From positions 62,001 to 126,000 of the forward strand of contig NZ_LRUB01000036.1 of assembly GCF_001550065.1 (NCBI RefSeq): a DNA stretch of 64,000 bases, read 5' to 3'. This document shows, one piece after another, positions 35,512 through 44,633 of this stretch. Numbering within the stretch: position 1 is the stretch's first letter; the number at the start of each line of letters is the position of its first letter. The notes beneath the pieces are model-generated. The model saw only the letters and a program-made list of their open reading frames with translations, ran no database searches and had not been told where the DNA came from. Source of the DNA: Kordiimonas lipolytica. GTDB taxonomy: Bacteria > Pseudomonadota > Alphaproteobacteria > Sphingomonadales > Kordiimonadaceae. The position numbers and the translations under genes are program-made.

Positions 35512-35961
35512 TCAGCCTGTCTTGAGTGCAGCGAAGGTCCCTGTGTAATCAATCGCAACTTCCTCATCCTGCATCACATGGGCTGTCATCTGGATACGGG
35601 CGCGACCGTGTCTGTCGAATGTCTTCAGGAACTGCTGCCAGCGCGCGGCGTCCGGCAGGCTGGCGGTGGCTGTGAAATCCGATGTCACGGGGCGAACATA
35701 GTCGATATTGCTGTTCGTGATTACAATCTCCGACGGGTCTGTGTCCTCGCGCAGGTTCACGTGCAAGAGCGTCCAGCAGGCCAGTGTAGCAACCGCCTGC
35801 AAGCTGCCACCGAAGACCGTGCGCTTGTGGTTGATATTGGCCGCAAGCGGTGCTGTCAGCGATATCTTTTCTGCGCTGGCGAAGGTCACCCGAACGCCCA
35901 TGACGTGCGAGATTGGGATATTTTTATAGAGATAGGCTTCAAGGGCTTCGGGGCTTTCCAT
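35512..35961 (-). CDS. YiiD C-terminal-like hotdog thioesterase
   Basis: Small hotdog-fold protein of 149 residues similar to the C-terminal domain of YiiD, predicted to hydrolyse acyl-CoA or acyl-ACP thioesters. The hotdog helix NHKRTVFGGSLQAVATLACW is clear, as is the strand ITNSNIDYVRPVTSDFTATA. Starts MESPEALEAYLYKNIP; an upstream in-frame TTG at 35976 is possible. Alone between the histidine kinase (94 bases upstream on the same strand) and the GH114 gene. Physiological substrate unknown. Confidence 0.85.
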   Translation of the reverse strand: MESPEALEAYLYKNIPISHVMGVRVTFASAEKISLTAPLAANINHKRTVFGGSLQAVATLACWTLLHVNLREDTDPSEIVITNSNIDYVRPVTSDFTATASLPDAARWQQFLKTFDRHGRARIQMTAHVMQDEEVAIDYTGTFAALKTG

Positions 35962-36055
35962 GGTCCGGCTCGTCAATTGCTGTCGGGCCTTAGCTTCAGG
36001 AAAATGGCAAGAGATGGCAAGCCCTCAGTTCCAGAGTTGGCGTCAAGCTGACTGC

Positions 36056-38635
36056 CTAGCGTACGCCTTCGCTGAGGCAGCGGCGCAGTTCCGCCAGGAA
36101 GGCTTTCCTGTCGATGGGTTTGCCCACATAGCCCTGCATGCCGCCAGCCTTCAGGTTATCAACCACGCCCACCACGGCGTGGGCGGTGAAGGCAATGGCC
36201 GGTATATCCCGGGCCCAACCGCCTAGTGCGCGGATTTCCTGCAGGGTTACCATGCCGTCCTTGCCGGGCATGTTGATATCCATCAGGAAAATATCGGGCG
36301 GTGGGGCACCCTCTTTCTGGAGCGCGGCAATGCGGCTGATCATTTCCTCGCCGCTTGACAGCACACTGACCTCAAAGCCTTCGCTTTCGCAAAGTTTCTT
36401 GAGTACCGCGCGGTTCACCGGGTTGTCGTCCACGGCGACCACCTTAAGGCCCGTCAGGTCACGGTCCTGACCGGGGGCGGCATCCAGGCCAGCATCCAAA
36501 GGTGCATCCGCTTCATCGAGGCGCAGGCTCACAACGAAGGTCGATCCCTTGCCAACCTCACTTTCCACGGCGACCCAGCCTTTCATCAGTTGCACCAGCT
36601 CCCGAGTGATCGCAAGGCCAAGTCCGGTGGATTTGCCGGTGATCTGGTTCTCCTTCACAGTTTCGAACCGGTCGAACAGCCGGGCCTGGGCGTCCCGCGG
36701 AATACCTTTGCCCGTATCCTTTACATTCAGGGTGACTGACTGCTGACCGCCTTCGACAGCCCGGGCGCTGGCGGAAATGATTACAGACCCGCTATCGGTA
36801 AACTTGATGGCGTTACCGATGAGGTTGATCATGATTTGCCGGAGCGCCTTCTGGTCTATCTTTAGCCACAGGTCTTTGGGCGTGTCATCCTTGAGGGTGA
36901 GCTCAAGATCCTTCTGGGAAGCCAGGGGTGCGAGGCTTAGGACGGTTCGGTTCAATAGGCCGCCAAGGTTCGTGGGCTCTGGCTTGAGAACCATCTTGCC
37001 TGCCTCAATGCGCGACAAGTCGAGAATGTCGTTGACCAGTTCCAGCATCATGTCGGCTGATTGGCGGGCCATAGAGACATAGGGGCGTGCAGATTCCGGC
37101 AGCTGTTCGCCAGACAGGATATCCAGCATGCCGACAATACCTGTCAGCGGGGTCCGTATCTCGTGGCTCATATTTGCCAGGAAGTCCGATTTGGCGGCGT
37201 TGGCCCGCTCCGCCTGGGTCTTGGCTGCGGCCAGGTCGTGCGTGCGCTCTTCCACGCGCTGCTCAAGCGTGCTGAAGGCTTCAGAAAGGCGGCGGGCCAT
37301 GCGGGCGGAAGACCGGGCCAGTTGCCCCAGCTCATCGTTGCCAGCACTGCCCTTTGCGATGGTCGGCGGCGTGGCGCTGAAATCGCCGCGGGCCATATTC
37401 TGATTATGGCGCACCAGCGCCCTCAGCGGCGCGACGATATCGGACCGAATGGCAACCAACAGGCTTGCGAGCGCCAGCAGCAGGCCGACGAACCCGACAT
37501 AAAGGAGGATGGTGGCGTTCTCGCGCGCGTTTGCCAGGATCAGGTCCTGCGGGTAAGCGGTGACGAAATACCAATCAGGCCCCTTGATGCGTCCAATGGC
37601 GACATAGTGACCCGTCGCCTCAACGGTAGTGACGAAAACATCATCATCCGGGTGTTCCTGGATGGCGCTGTAGATTGCCTTCAGGTTGGTGTTGGCGGAT
37701 GCGGGGATATCCAGCATGCGGTCGTTTGCTTCCCCCTGTTTCGTCAAGCTGGGGTGGGCTATCAGCTTGCCGTCAGCCGTGATGATCATGTTGGTTGCGC
37801 CCAGGGGGACATCGGCGATGGCATTTTCAAGCAGTTTATCCAGAAGGATGCTGCTGCCAAAGGCGCCGACATGGGTGCCATTCAGGTAAACTGGTGTGTG
37901 GCAGCCGGTGGTCCAGGTTGTGCCTGTTTGGTCGTAAATAATGGGGCGCAGGCTAGTGCAGCGCATTTCACCTTCGGGGTTATTCTCCGGCAAGGTGATC
38001 TGCACCAGTTCCTGCGACGTGAAATCGAAAGAGGCGGGCGCTTCCTTGCGGTAGAACATCAGCCTGTCGGCGCGCGAGGGTGCATGAATGAGAAGCTCGT
38101 TATTCGGTGTGAAGAAGTAGAGGCTCGGCAAGTCCTGGAATTGGGCCTGGCCTACGTGATAGGCGGTTTCAAACGCGGTCATCAATAGCCGCTTGTCTGC
38201 AACTGTCAGGTCTTTGCCATTCTTGATGAAGGCGCCCATGCCGCTGATCCAGCCAGTAACGCCCTGGCGTGCGCCTTCGAACAGGAAATCGGCAGAACGC
38301 CGCGTACCATCCGGCTGCAGCGGGAAATAGCGGTCGAATGCCTCAAGGAATGCGGTCTCGTCCGGTCCCTCATTGTCGGCCTGGGCCAGTGCCTGATGAA
38401 GGGAAGCGGCCGCCTGCGTGTGGGCCTTGCTGATGGTTCGGAAAATTGCGCCTTCGCGTTCAGCGCGTTCCTGGATGAAGATGGCCAGCTCTTCAAGCTT
38501 GTTGTCCTCAAGCGCGCGGCTAATGATCAGGAAGCCGCCAACGGTGATGAAACCGATAACCAGGGCCACGCGCCAGCCAAGCCCCAGAAGGGCGGAATAA
38601 GCCAGCGATCTTTTGAAACGTCTGAATCTGTTCAC
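36056..38635 (-). CDS. Cache/HAMP hybrid sensor histidine kinase
   Basis: Membrane sensor kinase of 859 residues. Membrane helices at about 22-39 and 376-396 flank a large periplasmic double-Cache-like domain (40-375), which binds small molecules such as organic acids. Then HAMP (about 397-455), a coiled coil, the HisKA domain with phosphoacceptor H491 in MSHEIRTPLTG, an ATPase domain (NLIGNAIKFTDSG, DTGKGIP, GKSTGLGLAI), and a C-terminal receiver with acceptor D786 in FLMDINMPG. No output domain or Hpt is nearby. It is divergent from the symporter gene pair (126-base gap), so it may sense the same carboxylate that the symporter carries and control its expression (inference). Confidence 0.94.
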   Translation of the reverse strand: MNRFRRFKRSLAYSALLGLGWRVALVIGFITVGGFLIISRALEDNKLEELAIFIQERAEREGAIFRTISKAHTQAAASLHQALAQADNEGPDETAFLEAFDRYFPLQPDGTRRSADFLFEGARQGVTGWISGMGAFIKNGKDLTVADKRLLMTAFETAYHVGQAQFQDLPSLYFFTPNNELLIHAPSRADRLMFYRKEAPASFDFTSQELVQITLPENNPEGEMRCTSLRPIIYDQTGTTWTTGCHTPVYLNGTHVGAFGSSILLDKLLENAIADVPLGATNMIITADGKLIAHPSLTKQGEANDRMLDIPASANTNLKAIYSAIQEHPDDDVFVTTVEATGHYVAIGRIKGPDWYFVTAYPQDLILANARENATILLYVGFVGLLLALASLLVAIRSDIVAPLRALVRHNQNMARGDFSATPPTIAKGSAGNDELGQLARSSARMARRLSEAFSTLEQRVEERTHDLAAAKTQAERANAAKSDFLANMSHEIRTPLTGIVGMLDILSGEQLPESARPYVSMARQSADMMLELVNDILDLSRIEAGKMVLKPEPTNLGGLLNRTVLSLAPLASQKDLELTLKDDTPKDLWLKIDQKALRQIMINLIGNAIKFTDSGSVIISASARAVEGGQQSVTLNVKDTGKGIPRDAQARLFDRFETVKENQITGKSTGLGLAITRELVQLMKGWVAVESEVGKGSTFVVSLRLDEADAPLDAGLDAAPGQDRDLTGLKVVAVDDNPVNRAVLKKLCESEGFEVSVLSSGEEMISRIAALQKEGAPPPDIFLMDINMPGKDGMVTLQEIRALGGWARDIPAIAFTAHAVVGVVDNLKAGGMQGYVGKPIDRKAFLAELRRCLSEGVR

Positions 38636-38767
38636 GACACCGAACTACATTGTCGCCCCCTCAGCGCCCACTGATCTTGACGCCAATAGGTTAACAATCC
38701 AACAAAAAATTGACCTTGAGGATGCGATATTTCAAGCTGTGCGGGCAATTCAGGGGAGGGAATGCAT

Positions 38768-39043
38768 ATGGCTGAAAACATGCCCAGTGGCGAAAGCCAG
38801 AACCGCCAGGCCTATTGGCGGGCCAATTTGAAGTTGCTCGCTATGCTGTTGGTGATCTGGTTTGTCGTGTCTTTCGGATTCGGCATCTTGCTGGAAGACT
38901 GGCTCAACCAATATCGATTGTTCGGCTTCAAGCTTGGTTTCTGGTTCGCCCAGCAGGGGTCCATCTTCACCTTTGTGGTCCTGATATTCGTTTATGCGTT
39001 CCGCATGCGTGCGCTGGACCGAAAATTCGGCGTGGGGGACTAG
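38768..39043 (+). CDS. DUF4212 small subunit of sodium:solute symporter
   Basis: 91 residues with two membrane helices (LLAMLLVIWFVVSFGFGILL and FTFVVLIFVYAFRMR). DUF4212 proteins nearly always precede a VC_2705-type sodium:solute symporter, as here, and are thought to be its small subunit. The start at 38768 is preferred: GGGAGGG ends seven bases upstream, while the ATG at 38762 is too close to it. Four bases separate its stop from the symporter ATG, so the two are one operon. Confidence 0.92.
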   Translation: MAENMPSGESQNRQAYWRANLKLLAMLLVIWFVVSFGFGILLEDWLNQYRLFGFKLGFWFAQQGSIFTFVVLIFVYAFRMRALDRKFGVGD

Positions 39044-39047
39044 GGCC

Positions 39048-40823
39048 ATGGATGCACAAAATCTGACATACTTGTTCGTGGGCCTGTCCTTCGCGCTTTA
39101 TATCGGTATCGCCGTGTGGTCGCGCGTGGCCAACACCAGCGAATTTTATGTCGCCGGCACGGGCGTGCACCCGGTCTTGAACGGCATGGCGACAGCAGCT
39201 GACTGGATGAGCGCGGCGTCTTTCATTTCCATGGCGGGATTGATTGCCTTCCTTGGCTATGACGGGTCGGTTTACCTGATGGGCTGGACCGGTGGCTATG
39301 TGCTCCTGGCGCTTCTTCTCGCGCCCTATCTTCGTAAATACGGCAAGTTCACGGTGCCCGAATTTATTGGCGACCGTTATTATTCCGATGCCGCGCGGCT
39401 TGTGGCCGTGCTGTGTCTGATTTTCATCAGCTTCACCTATGTGGCAGGGCAAATGCGCGGCGTGGGCATCGTGTTTTCCCGCTTTCTGGAAGTCGAGGTG
39501 GACCTGGGTGTGATCATCGGCATGGCGATTGTGTTCATGTATGCGGTGCTTGGCGGCATGAAGGGCATCACCTACACGCAGGTGGCGCAATACTGTGTGA
39601 TGATTTTCGCCTATACCGTGCCCGCCATCTTTATTTCGCTATTGATCACAGGCAACCCGGTGCCGCAATTGGGGTTGGGTGCAGAGGTTGCTGACGGCTC
39701 CGGCCTCACGGTGCTGGAAAAGCTTGATAGCGCGCTCATCGACCTTGGCTTCACCGCCTATACGGACGGCACCAAATCAACGATCGATGTGTTCGCCATC
39801 ACAGCCGCGCTTATGGTGGGCACGGCAGGCCTTCCGCACGTTCTTGTGCGTTTCTTCACCGTCCCGAAAGCGTCAGATGCGCGGATTTCTGCGGGCTGGG
39901 CGCTGGTGTTTATCGCCATTCTCTATACCACGGCGCCAGCGGTGGGGGCGTTTGCGCGGCTGAATTTCATTTTAGAGGTCAACGAGACTGAGTATGCCGA
40001 AACGCCCCAGTGGTTCAAGAACTGGGAAGATCTGGGCCTGATCGCCTGGCAGGACAAGAATGGCGACGGCGCGGTACAGTACCGTCCGGGCGCGCCGTTC
40101 GACGGCAAACCGGCGTTCGACGGTGACAAGCGCGGCGATCACGGCGAGCGTATGCTGGTGAACCCTACCACGGATACCGCAAATGAGGTCTATGTGGATA
40201 GGGATATCATGGTGCTCGCTAACCCTGAAATCGCCAAGTTGCCGGGTTGGGTGATCGCACTGGTGGCGGCAGGCGGGCTTGCGGCAGCTCTCAGTACCGC
40301 GGCCGGGCTCCTCTTGGTGATATCCACGGCTGTCAGCCACGACCTTCTCAAGAAAACCTGGATGAAGGAGATTTCCGACATGCAGGAGCTGCGCGCGGCG
40401 CGCATTGCCGCGGCGGTTGCGATCATGATTGCAGGATACCTGGGTATCAACCCGCCGGCCTTTGTGGCCCAGGTGGTGGCCTTTGCCTTCGGGCTGGCGG
40501 CCGCGAGCCTGTTCCCGGCGATCCTGATGGGGATTTTCTCCAAACAGATGAACAAGGAAGGCGCCATCGCCGGCATGCTGGCGGGGCTTTTGTTCACGGC
40601 CGCCTATATCGTGTTCTTCAAATTTGTTTCGCCTGAGATGAACACAGCTGACCATTGGCTGTTCGGCATTTCACCTGAAGGCATTGGCATGGTGGGCATG
40701 GTGCTGAATTTCGCGGTGGCTTTCACCGTGGACCGCTTCACGCCCGCGCCGCCTGAGGAAGTCCAGCATCTGGTGGAGGACATCCGGGTGCCCATCGGGG
40801 CAACTGGTGCCCAGGACCATTAG
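39048..40823 (+). CDS. sodium:solute symporter, VC_2705 (acetate permease-like) family
   Basis: Sodium-coupled carrier of 591 residues with about thirteen membrane helices. Family motifs: FYVAGTGVHPVLNGMATAAD with WMSAASFISM, TVPEFIGDRY, VAGQMRGVG and GLAAALSTAAGLLLVISTAV. Related proteins transport acetate, propionate or other short carboxylates. An extracytoplasmic insert of about 80 residues includes DKNGDGAVQY, which follows the EF-hand loop spacing D-x-N-x-D-G but lacks the final Glu. Start at MDAQNLTYLF, four bases after the DUF4212 stop. Followed by a terminator shared with the convergent phoD gene. Probably controlled by the divergent hybrid kinase. Confidence 0.94.
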   Translation: MDAQNLTYLFVGLSFALYIGIAVWSRVANTSEFYVAGTGVHPVLNGMATAADWMSAASFISMAGLIAFLGYDGSVYLMGWTGGYVLLALLLAPYLRKYGKFTVPEFIGDRYYSDAARLVAVLCLIFISFTYVAGQMRGVGIVFSRFLEVEVDLGVIIGMAIVFMYAVLGGMKGITYTQVAQYCVMIFAYTVPAIFISLLITGNPVPQLGLGAEVADGSGLTVLEKLDSALIDLGFTAYTDGTKSTIDVFAITAALMVGTAGLPHVLVRFFTVPKASDARISAGWALVFIAILYTTAPAVGAFARLNFILEVNETEYAETPQWFKNWEDLGLIAWQDKNGDGAVQYRPGAPFDGKPAFDGDKRGDHGERMLVNPTTDTANEVYVDRDIMVLANPEIAKLPGWVIALVAAGGLAAALSTAAGLLLVISTAVSHDLLKKTWMKEISDMQELRAARIAAAVAIMIAGYLGINPPAFVAQVVAFAFGLAAASLFPAILMGIFSKQMNKEGAIAGMLAGLLFTAAYIVFFKFVSPEMNTADHWLFGISPEGIGMVGMVLNFAVAFTVDRFTPAPPEEVQHLVEDIRVPIGATGAQDH

Positions 40824-40852
40824 ACATCAGGATCACCAGGGATAAGACAAAG

Positions 40853-40879
40853 AAAAGGCGGGGGAGAACCCGCCTTTTT
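40853..40879. terminator. bidirectional terminator between symporter and phoD
   Basis: AAAAGGCGGG (40853-40862) pairs with CCCGCCTTTT (40869-40878) over GGAGAA. The T-run is on the plus strand and the A-run gives Ts on the minus strand, so it serves both convergent genes. Confidence 0.88.
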
Positions 40880-40901
40880 CATGCCTGCTTTACGTGAGCG
40901 A

Positions 40902-42758
40902 TTAGGCTGCCATGGTCACCGTGTGGCTGCCCGCGCGTGTAACCAGCGTTGGCCCCTTTCTCACGCTATAGTCGTGGCTTAGCACCGTTGAGACATAATG
41001 CCAGGTCGAAGACATGCTCTCCGGCGTGATGTCCAGCTCAAGCCAGCCGCGGTCCTTGCTGTTGAAATATGTCAGTTCCGGGCTTGCCTTCATGGTTTCC
41101 TCGCGCACGCGCGCTGGGTCGGCGGGGATATAGGCTTCCATGCCCGGCGAGCTGACGCTTGGCGTCGCAAACTCAACCGCGACATTGTCACCGTCTTTGT
41201 CTGTCAACTCGAAGCACCAGGCATTGTGCGTGTCGCCAGAAAGGAACACGGCATTGTTGGCATATGCCTTGACCGATGCGTAAACCCTGTCGCGGCAGGC
41301 CGGGTAGCCATCCCAGAAATCCAGGTTCAGCGGCATGCCCATGCTGCCCAGCATGCGGATGGCATCAAAGCGTTCGCGGCTGATGAACTTTGACTTCTCA
41401 AAGTCGACATCCTCGTCGGTCAGCATGGGGATACCTACGCGGCCGATCAGCAATTGCTGGCCCAAGATCTGCCAGGGGACGCCCGCTTCACTGGATTTCT
41501 GGAACTCGGCAGTCAGCCATTCTTCCTGTTTGGTGCCCAAAATAGTGCGCTCTTCAGCGCCCAGAATGTCGCGCCGGAATTTTTCCACGTCTGGCAGGTA
41601 GCTGAAGCCCTGCGGCAGTTTTTTGGGGTCAAGCGCCTTGATCTGGGCATAGTCCGTCATCGGCACAGGCTTTTTAGCACGCATATCGAACGGCACCGGG
41701 ATATGTTTGACTGCGGCTTCCGGGAGCGCTTTCAGCGCATCAGTATCCAGCACTGCCTTCGGGTTCGCTTTGTCAGAAAAGTCGAACGGGATCGTGGTCA
41801 TCGGCAGGTCTTGGGTATAGTCCAGCTGCTTGTCACGCCCCACAAGCCGGGTATCAAGCATGATCAGGCTGGCGAGCCCGCCAATGTCGAACGTGCGGTT
41901 GATATGGTCTTTGCCCTTGCCGCCCTCGCGGATCGGCAACCATTCATGGTAGGCCTGTACCGCGGCCTGTTTGCGGTCTTCAAACGCACCTTCACCATCA
42001 TTGTGGTTTTCCGCGCCGCCTTTCCAGGTGTTGTTGGCGATCTCGTGATCGTCCCACACACAGATGAAGGCGTGGGCGGCATGGGCCGCCTGCAGGTCAG
42101 GGTCTGCCCGGTAAAGCGCATAGCGGGTGCGGTAGTCGTCAATCGCTACCAGTTCATTCTTCGGCTTGACGGCGCGGCCATGGGCGACAGCCGCATCGTT
42201 GGAATAGACCCCATCGGCATATTCATAGATATAGTCGCCAAGATGCAGGATCATGTCTACGTCACGGCCCGCGAGTTCCCTATAAACATTGAAGAAGCCC
42301 TGCGGGTAGTTGGAGCAGGAAATCACGGCCATGCGGGCATGTTGGGCGCCGTGGCCGGGCAGGGTGCGGGTGCGGCCTACCGGGCTCGTCTGTCCTTCCG
42401 CCAGAAAGCGGTAATAATAGCGGGTGTCGGGTTTAAGGCCGCGTGCATCCACCTTTACCGTAAAATCCTGTTTCGGCCCGGTGCGCGTTTGGCCCTGGCT
42501 GACAATGTCGGTAAAGCCTTCATCTGTCGCCACCTGATAGTCGACAGACACGTTGCTTGCCGGGCCGCCTTTCGGCAGGACACGGGTCCAGAGGATGACC
42601 CGGTCTTCAAGGGGATCGCCGCTTGCGACATTGTGGGTGAAACCGTGCGCCGGTTGGGCGCTTGCCCCGGTGCTGCGCACGGCGGCCAGTCCAAGCCCCG
42701 CGCCAATGCCGCCGAGTATATGGCGACGGTTAACGCTGGCCTTTTCGAAAATGCTCAT
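40902..42758 (-). CDS. phoD: alkaline phosphatase D (PhoD), Tat-exported
   Basis: Calcium/iron-dependent phosphodiester and monoester phosphatase of the PhoD type, 618 residues. The N-terminus SVNRRHILGGIGAGLGLAAV is a twin-arginine signal ending around GASAQPAH, so the folded enzyme goes to the periplasm. A PhoD N-terminal Ig-like domain (about 38-140: FTHNVASGDPLEDRVILWTR) precedes the metallophosphatase domain with ISCSNYPQGF, LHLGDYIYEY, CVWDDHEIANNTW, LDTRLVGR and SGDTHNAW. Start at MSIFEKAS, with GGGGAG upstream; the longer frame is spurious. Such genes are usually phosphate-starvation induced; I see no clear Pho box. Single gene. Confidence 0.94.
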   Translation of the reverse strand: MSIFEKASVNRRHILGGIGAGLGLAAVRSTGASAQPAHGFTHNVASGDPLEDRVILWTRVLPKGGPASNVSVDYQVATDEGFTDIVSQGQTRTGPKQDFTVKVDARGLKPDTRYYYRFLAEGQTSPVGRTRTLPGHGAQHARMAVISCSNYPQGFFNVYRELAGRDVDMILHLGDYIYEYADGVYSNDAAVAHGRAVKPKNELVAIDDYRTRYALYRADPDLQAAHAAHAFICVWDDHEIANNTWKGGAENHNDGEGAFEDRKQAAVQAYHEWLPIREGGKGKDHINRTFDIGGLASLIMLDTRLVGRDKQLDYTQDLPMTTIPFDFSDKANPKAVLDTDALKALPEAAVKHIPVPFDMRAKKPVPMTDYAQIKALDPKKLPQGFSYLPDVEKFRRDILGAEERTILGTKQEEWLTAEFQKSSEAGVPWQILGQQLLIGRVGIPMLTDEDVDFEKSKFISRERFDAIRMLGSMGMPLNLDFWDGYPACRDRVYASVKAYANNAVFLSGDTHNAWCFELTDKDGDNVAVEFATPSVSSPGMEAYIPADPARVREETMKASPELTYFNSKDRGWLELDITPESMSSTWHYVSTVLSHDYSVRKGPTLVTRAGSHTVTMAA

Positions 42759-42936
42759 CAAAATCTCCCCTTCACCCTCTGAGAACAGCGGGTTCCTTTG
42801 CCGAAAATACAACCGCGTAACACGGCCGTCTTCCTCTCGCCCTTGGTTTAGCAATACATTTGTGTTCCTATTTTGACAATATTGTTAATGACGCCCAAGT
42901 CCCTGAAATATGGGAAAAATACCTTCCTTTTTTGCT

Positions 42937-42959
42937 TTTTTAATTGTCGCAATTAAAAA
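42937..42959. promoter_or_regulatory. AT-rich perfect inverted repeat upstream of EAL gene
   Basis: TTTTTAATTG (42937-42946) and CAATTAAAAA (42950-42959) are perfect 10-base arms around TCG. It lies between divergent phoD and the EAL gene at 43053. A regulator site is more likely than a terminator because no gene ends here. Confidence 0.45.
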
Positions 42960-42964
42960 GAATT

Positions 42965-42986
42965 TACGTTACGTTTTGCTAACGTA
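42965..42986. promoter_or_regulatory. 22-bp inverted repeat upstream of EAL gene
   Basis: TACGTTA (42965-42971) and TAACGTA (42980-42986) are perfect 7-base arms around eight bases, a spacing suited to a dimeric DNA-binding protein. It is 67 bases before the EAL start. Confidence 0.45.
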
Positions 42987-43019
42987 TCTGTGCGATACAA
43001 GGGGTGGGGAAGTAACTGG

Positions 43020-43035
43020 CGTGACGTATGTCACG
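43020..43035. promoter_or_regulatory. CRP/FNR-like site GTGA-N6-TCAC
   Basis: CGTGACGTATGTCACG is a perfect palindrome and keeps the CRP half-site spacing GTGA-N6-TCAC. Its end is 17 bases before the EAL ATG, so a bound protein would most likely repress. Confidence 0.5.
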
Positions 43036-43052
43036 GGTATTAAAGACTTTTT

Positions 43053-44630
43053 ATGAGCAAAGTACCGGGTAGATTTCTGGGTTACGCGTTTTGCGTAGGC
43101 GATTTGTTGCTTGAGCTGGATCTCGAGTTCAATATCCAAAGCGCAGACGGGGCGATTAAGAACACGCTGGGCGCTGTGGCCAGCGGTGGCAAGACCAATT
43201 TCCTGAACCTTCTGACTGAAAAAGGCCGCGGCATTATTGAAAGTGCAGCGAAAACCCTGACGGGCGCCAATCGGCTTGGGCCCTTCACCGTATCCATTGG
43301 CAAGGAAGACGGAAAGAAGGAAGACTATGCTGTCTTCATCGCCAAACTGCCCACCGCGAACGATCGCATCTATGCTGTCCTGTCCAAGCCTTATCGCATT
43401 GGTGCCGTAAAAGGCAAACAGGCACCCGAGAAAGTGGAAGACAAGAAACAGCAGTTCTTCGAGCGCCTTGAAGGCTTGTTCGAAGGCAACCCGGACGCCG
43501 CGGAAAATATGCTGGTGACCGTGCTGCAAGCTGGCGGTGGCCAGTCGATTGATCCGGAAAAACAGAAGGTGATTGAAGAATACCTGAAATCATTCTCTGT
43601 TGGCGGATCGCATGCAGCCATGCTGGCAGATGACAAGTTCGCGCTGGTTCATGACAAGACGGACAAGAAAACCCAGAAAGTGGATCTGGCAGCCCAGCTG
43701 CAGAAGGCCACGGGGGTGGAATTGTCTTCGGCGACCATTGATGCTTCAGAATCCAACCTGAGCGAAGAGGATAACCTGAAAGCGCTGGTGTTCAGCCTAC
43801 AGAATTTCGCGCGGGACACAGGCAGCGGGGCGATTGCGGATATCAAGAAGAATTGCGCAACGCTGATCGGTGAAACCACAGAGCGGGTTAAAGCCTTCCG
43901 CAAGGTGCTGGAAGAGGGGGCCTTCTCGCTGGTGTTCCAGCCGATCGTGCATTTGAAGAAAAGCACGGTGCATCATTTTGAGGCGCTGACGCGGTTTGAG
44001 CTGCCGCCCATGATTAAAAGTCAGTGGGAAATGATCCGCTTCGCTGAGGATGTCGGATTGATTGACGATTTTGACTATGCCGTGGTCACGCGCGCTGTGC
44101 GCAAGATCCGGGAAATGCTGAAAAAGGGTGGTGCGCCAGGCATTGCTGTAAACCTGTCAGGCCGGTCGCTTTCAAACCCTGAATTCATGCTTGAACTGAT
44201 CTCGCTCCTGCGCGGCAACAAGGACCTGAAGCAGTATCTTTCGCTGGAGATTACCGAGTCCGCTAAAATCCATGACCTGGATGCGCTTGGGGCTGCCGTT
44301 CAGGAAATGCGGACCATCGGCTTCAAGGTCTATCTGGACGACTTCGGCGCGGGTGCTGCGGGCTTCCAGTATCTGAAAAAGCTGAAGGTCGATGCGCTCA
44401 AGATCGACGGCGACTATATCAGGGACGCCATCAATAACAGTGAAGACCGCGCCTACCTTAGATCTATGGTTTCGCTCTGCCGGGATCTTGGGATCGTGAC
44501 GGTGGGTGAATGGGTCGAAACCCAGGAATATGCGAAGCTGTTGACCGACATGGGTGTTGATTATGGCCAGGGCTATTTCTTCGGCAAACCCAGCCCCAAT
44601 TTCCTCGTTGACCCCGTGAAGGCGGTTTAG
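43053..44630 (+). CDS. PAS-linker-EAL cyclic di-GMP phosphodiesterase (intact)
   Basis: 525 residues, no membrane segment. Residues 1-125 look like a PAS-type domain (GYAFCVGDLLLELDLEFNIQ) and 130-290 form a helical linker. The EAL domain (about 295-515) keeps its active-site set: FEALTRF, NLSGRSL, EITES, DDFGAG, KIDGDY and GEWVET, with the closing GYFFGKP. It should hydrolyse c-di-GMP. The linker aligns by eye with that of the degenerate protein at 14579 (a VGG block, then an acidic stretch and paired helices), so the two are paralogues. No strong Shine-Dalgarno site precedes the ATG. The upstream region holds three palindromes, including a CRP-like site just before the start. Confidence 0.9.
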   Translation: MSKVPGRFLGYAFCVGDLLLELDLEFNIQSADGAIKNTLGAVASGGKTNFLNLLTEKGRGIIESAAKTLTGANRLGPFTVSIGKEDGKKEDYAVFIAKLPTANDRIYAVLSKPYRIGAVKGKQAPEKVEDKKQQFFERLEGLFEGNPDAAENMLVTVLQAGGGQSIDPEKQKVIEEYLKSFSVGGSHAAMLADDKFALVHDKTDKKTQKVDLAAQLQKATGVELSSATIDASESNLSEEDNLKALVFSLQNFARDTGSGAIADIKKNCATLIGETTERVKAFRKVLEEGAFSLVFQPIVHLKKSTVHHFEALTRFELPPMIKSQWEMIRFAEDVGLIDDFDYAVVTRAVRKIREMLKKGGAPGIAVNLSGRSLSNPEFMLELISLLRGNKDLKQYLSLEITESAKIHDLDALGAAVQEMRTIGFKVYLDDFGAGAAGFQYLKKLKVDALKIDGDYIRDAINNSEDRAYLRSMVSLCRDLGIVTVGEWVETQEYAKLLTDMGVDYGQGYFFGKPSPNFLVDPVKAV

Positions 44631-44633
44631 CGC

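Noticed and set aside
41454..42782. Plus-strand frame of 442 residues
   Set aside because: Antisense to phoD, whose motifs and Tat signal are clear.
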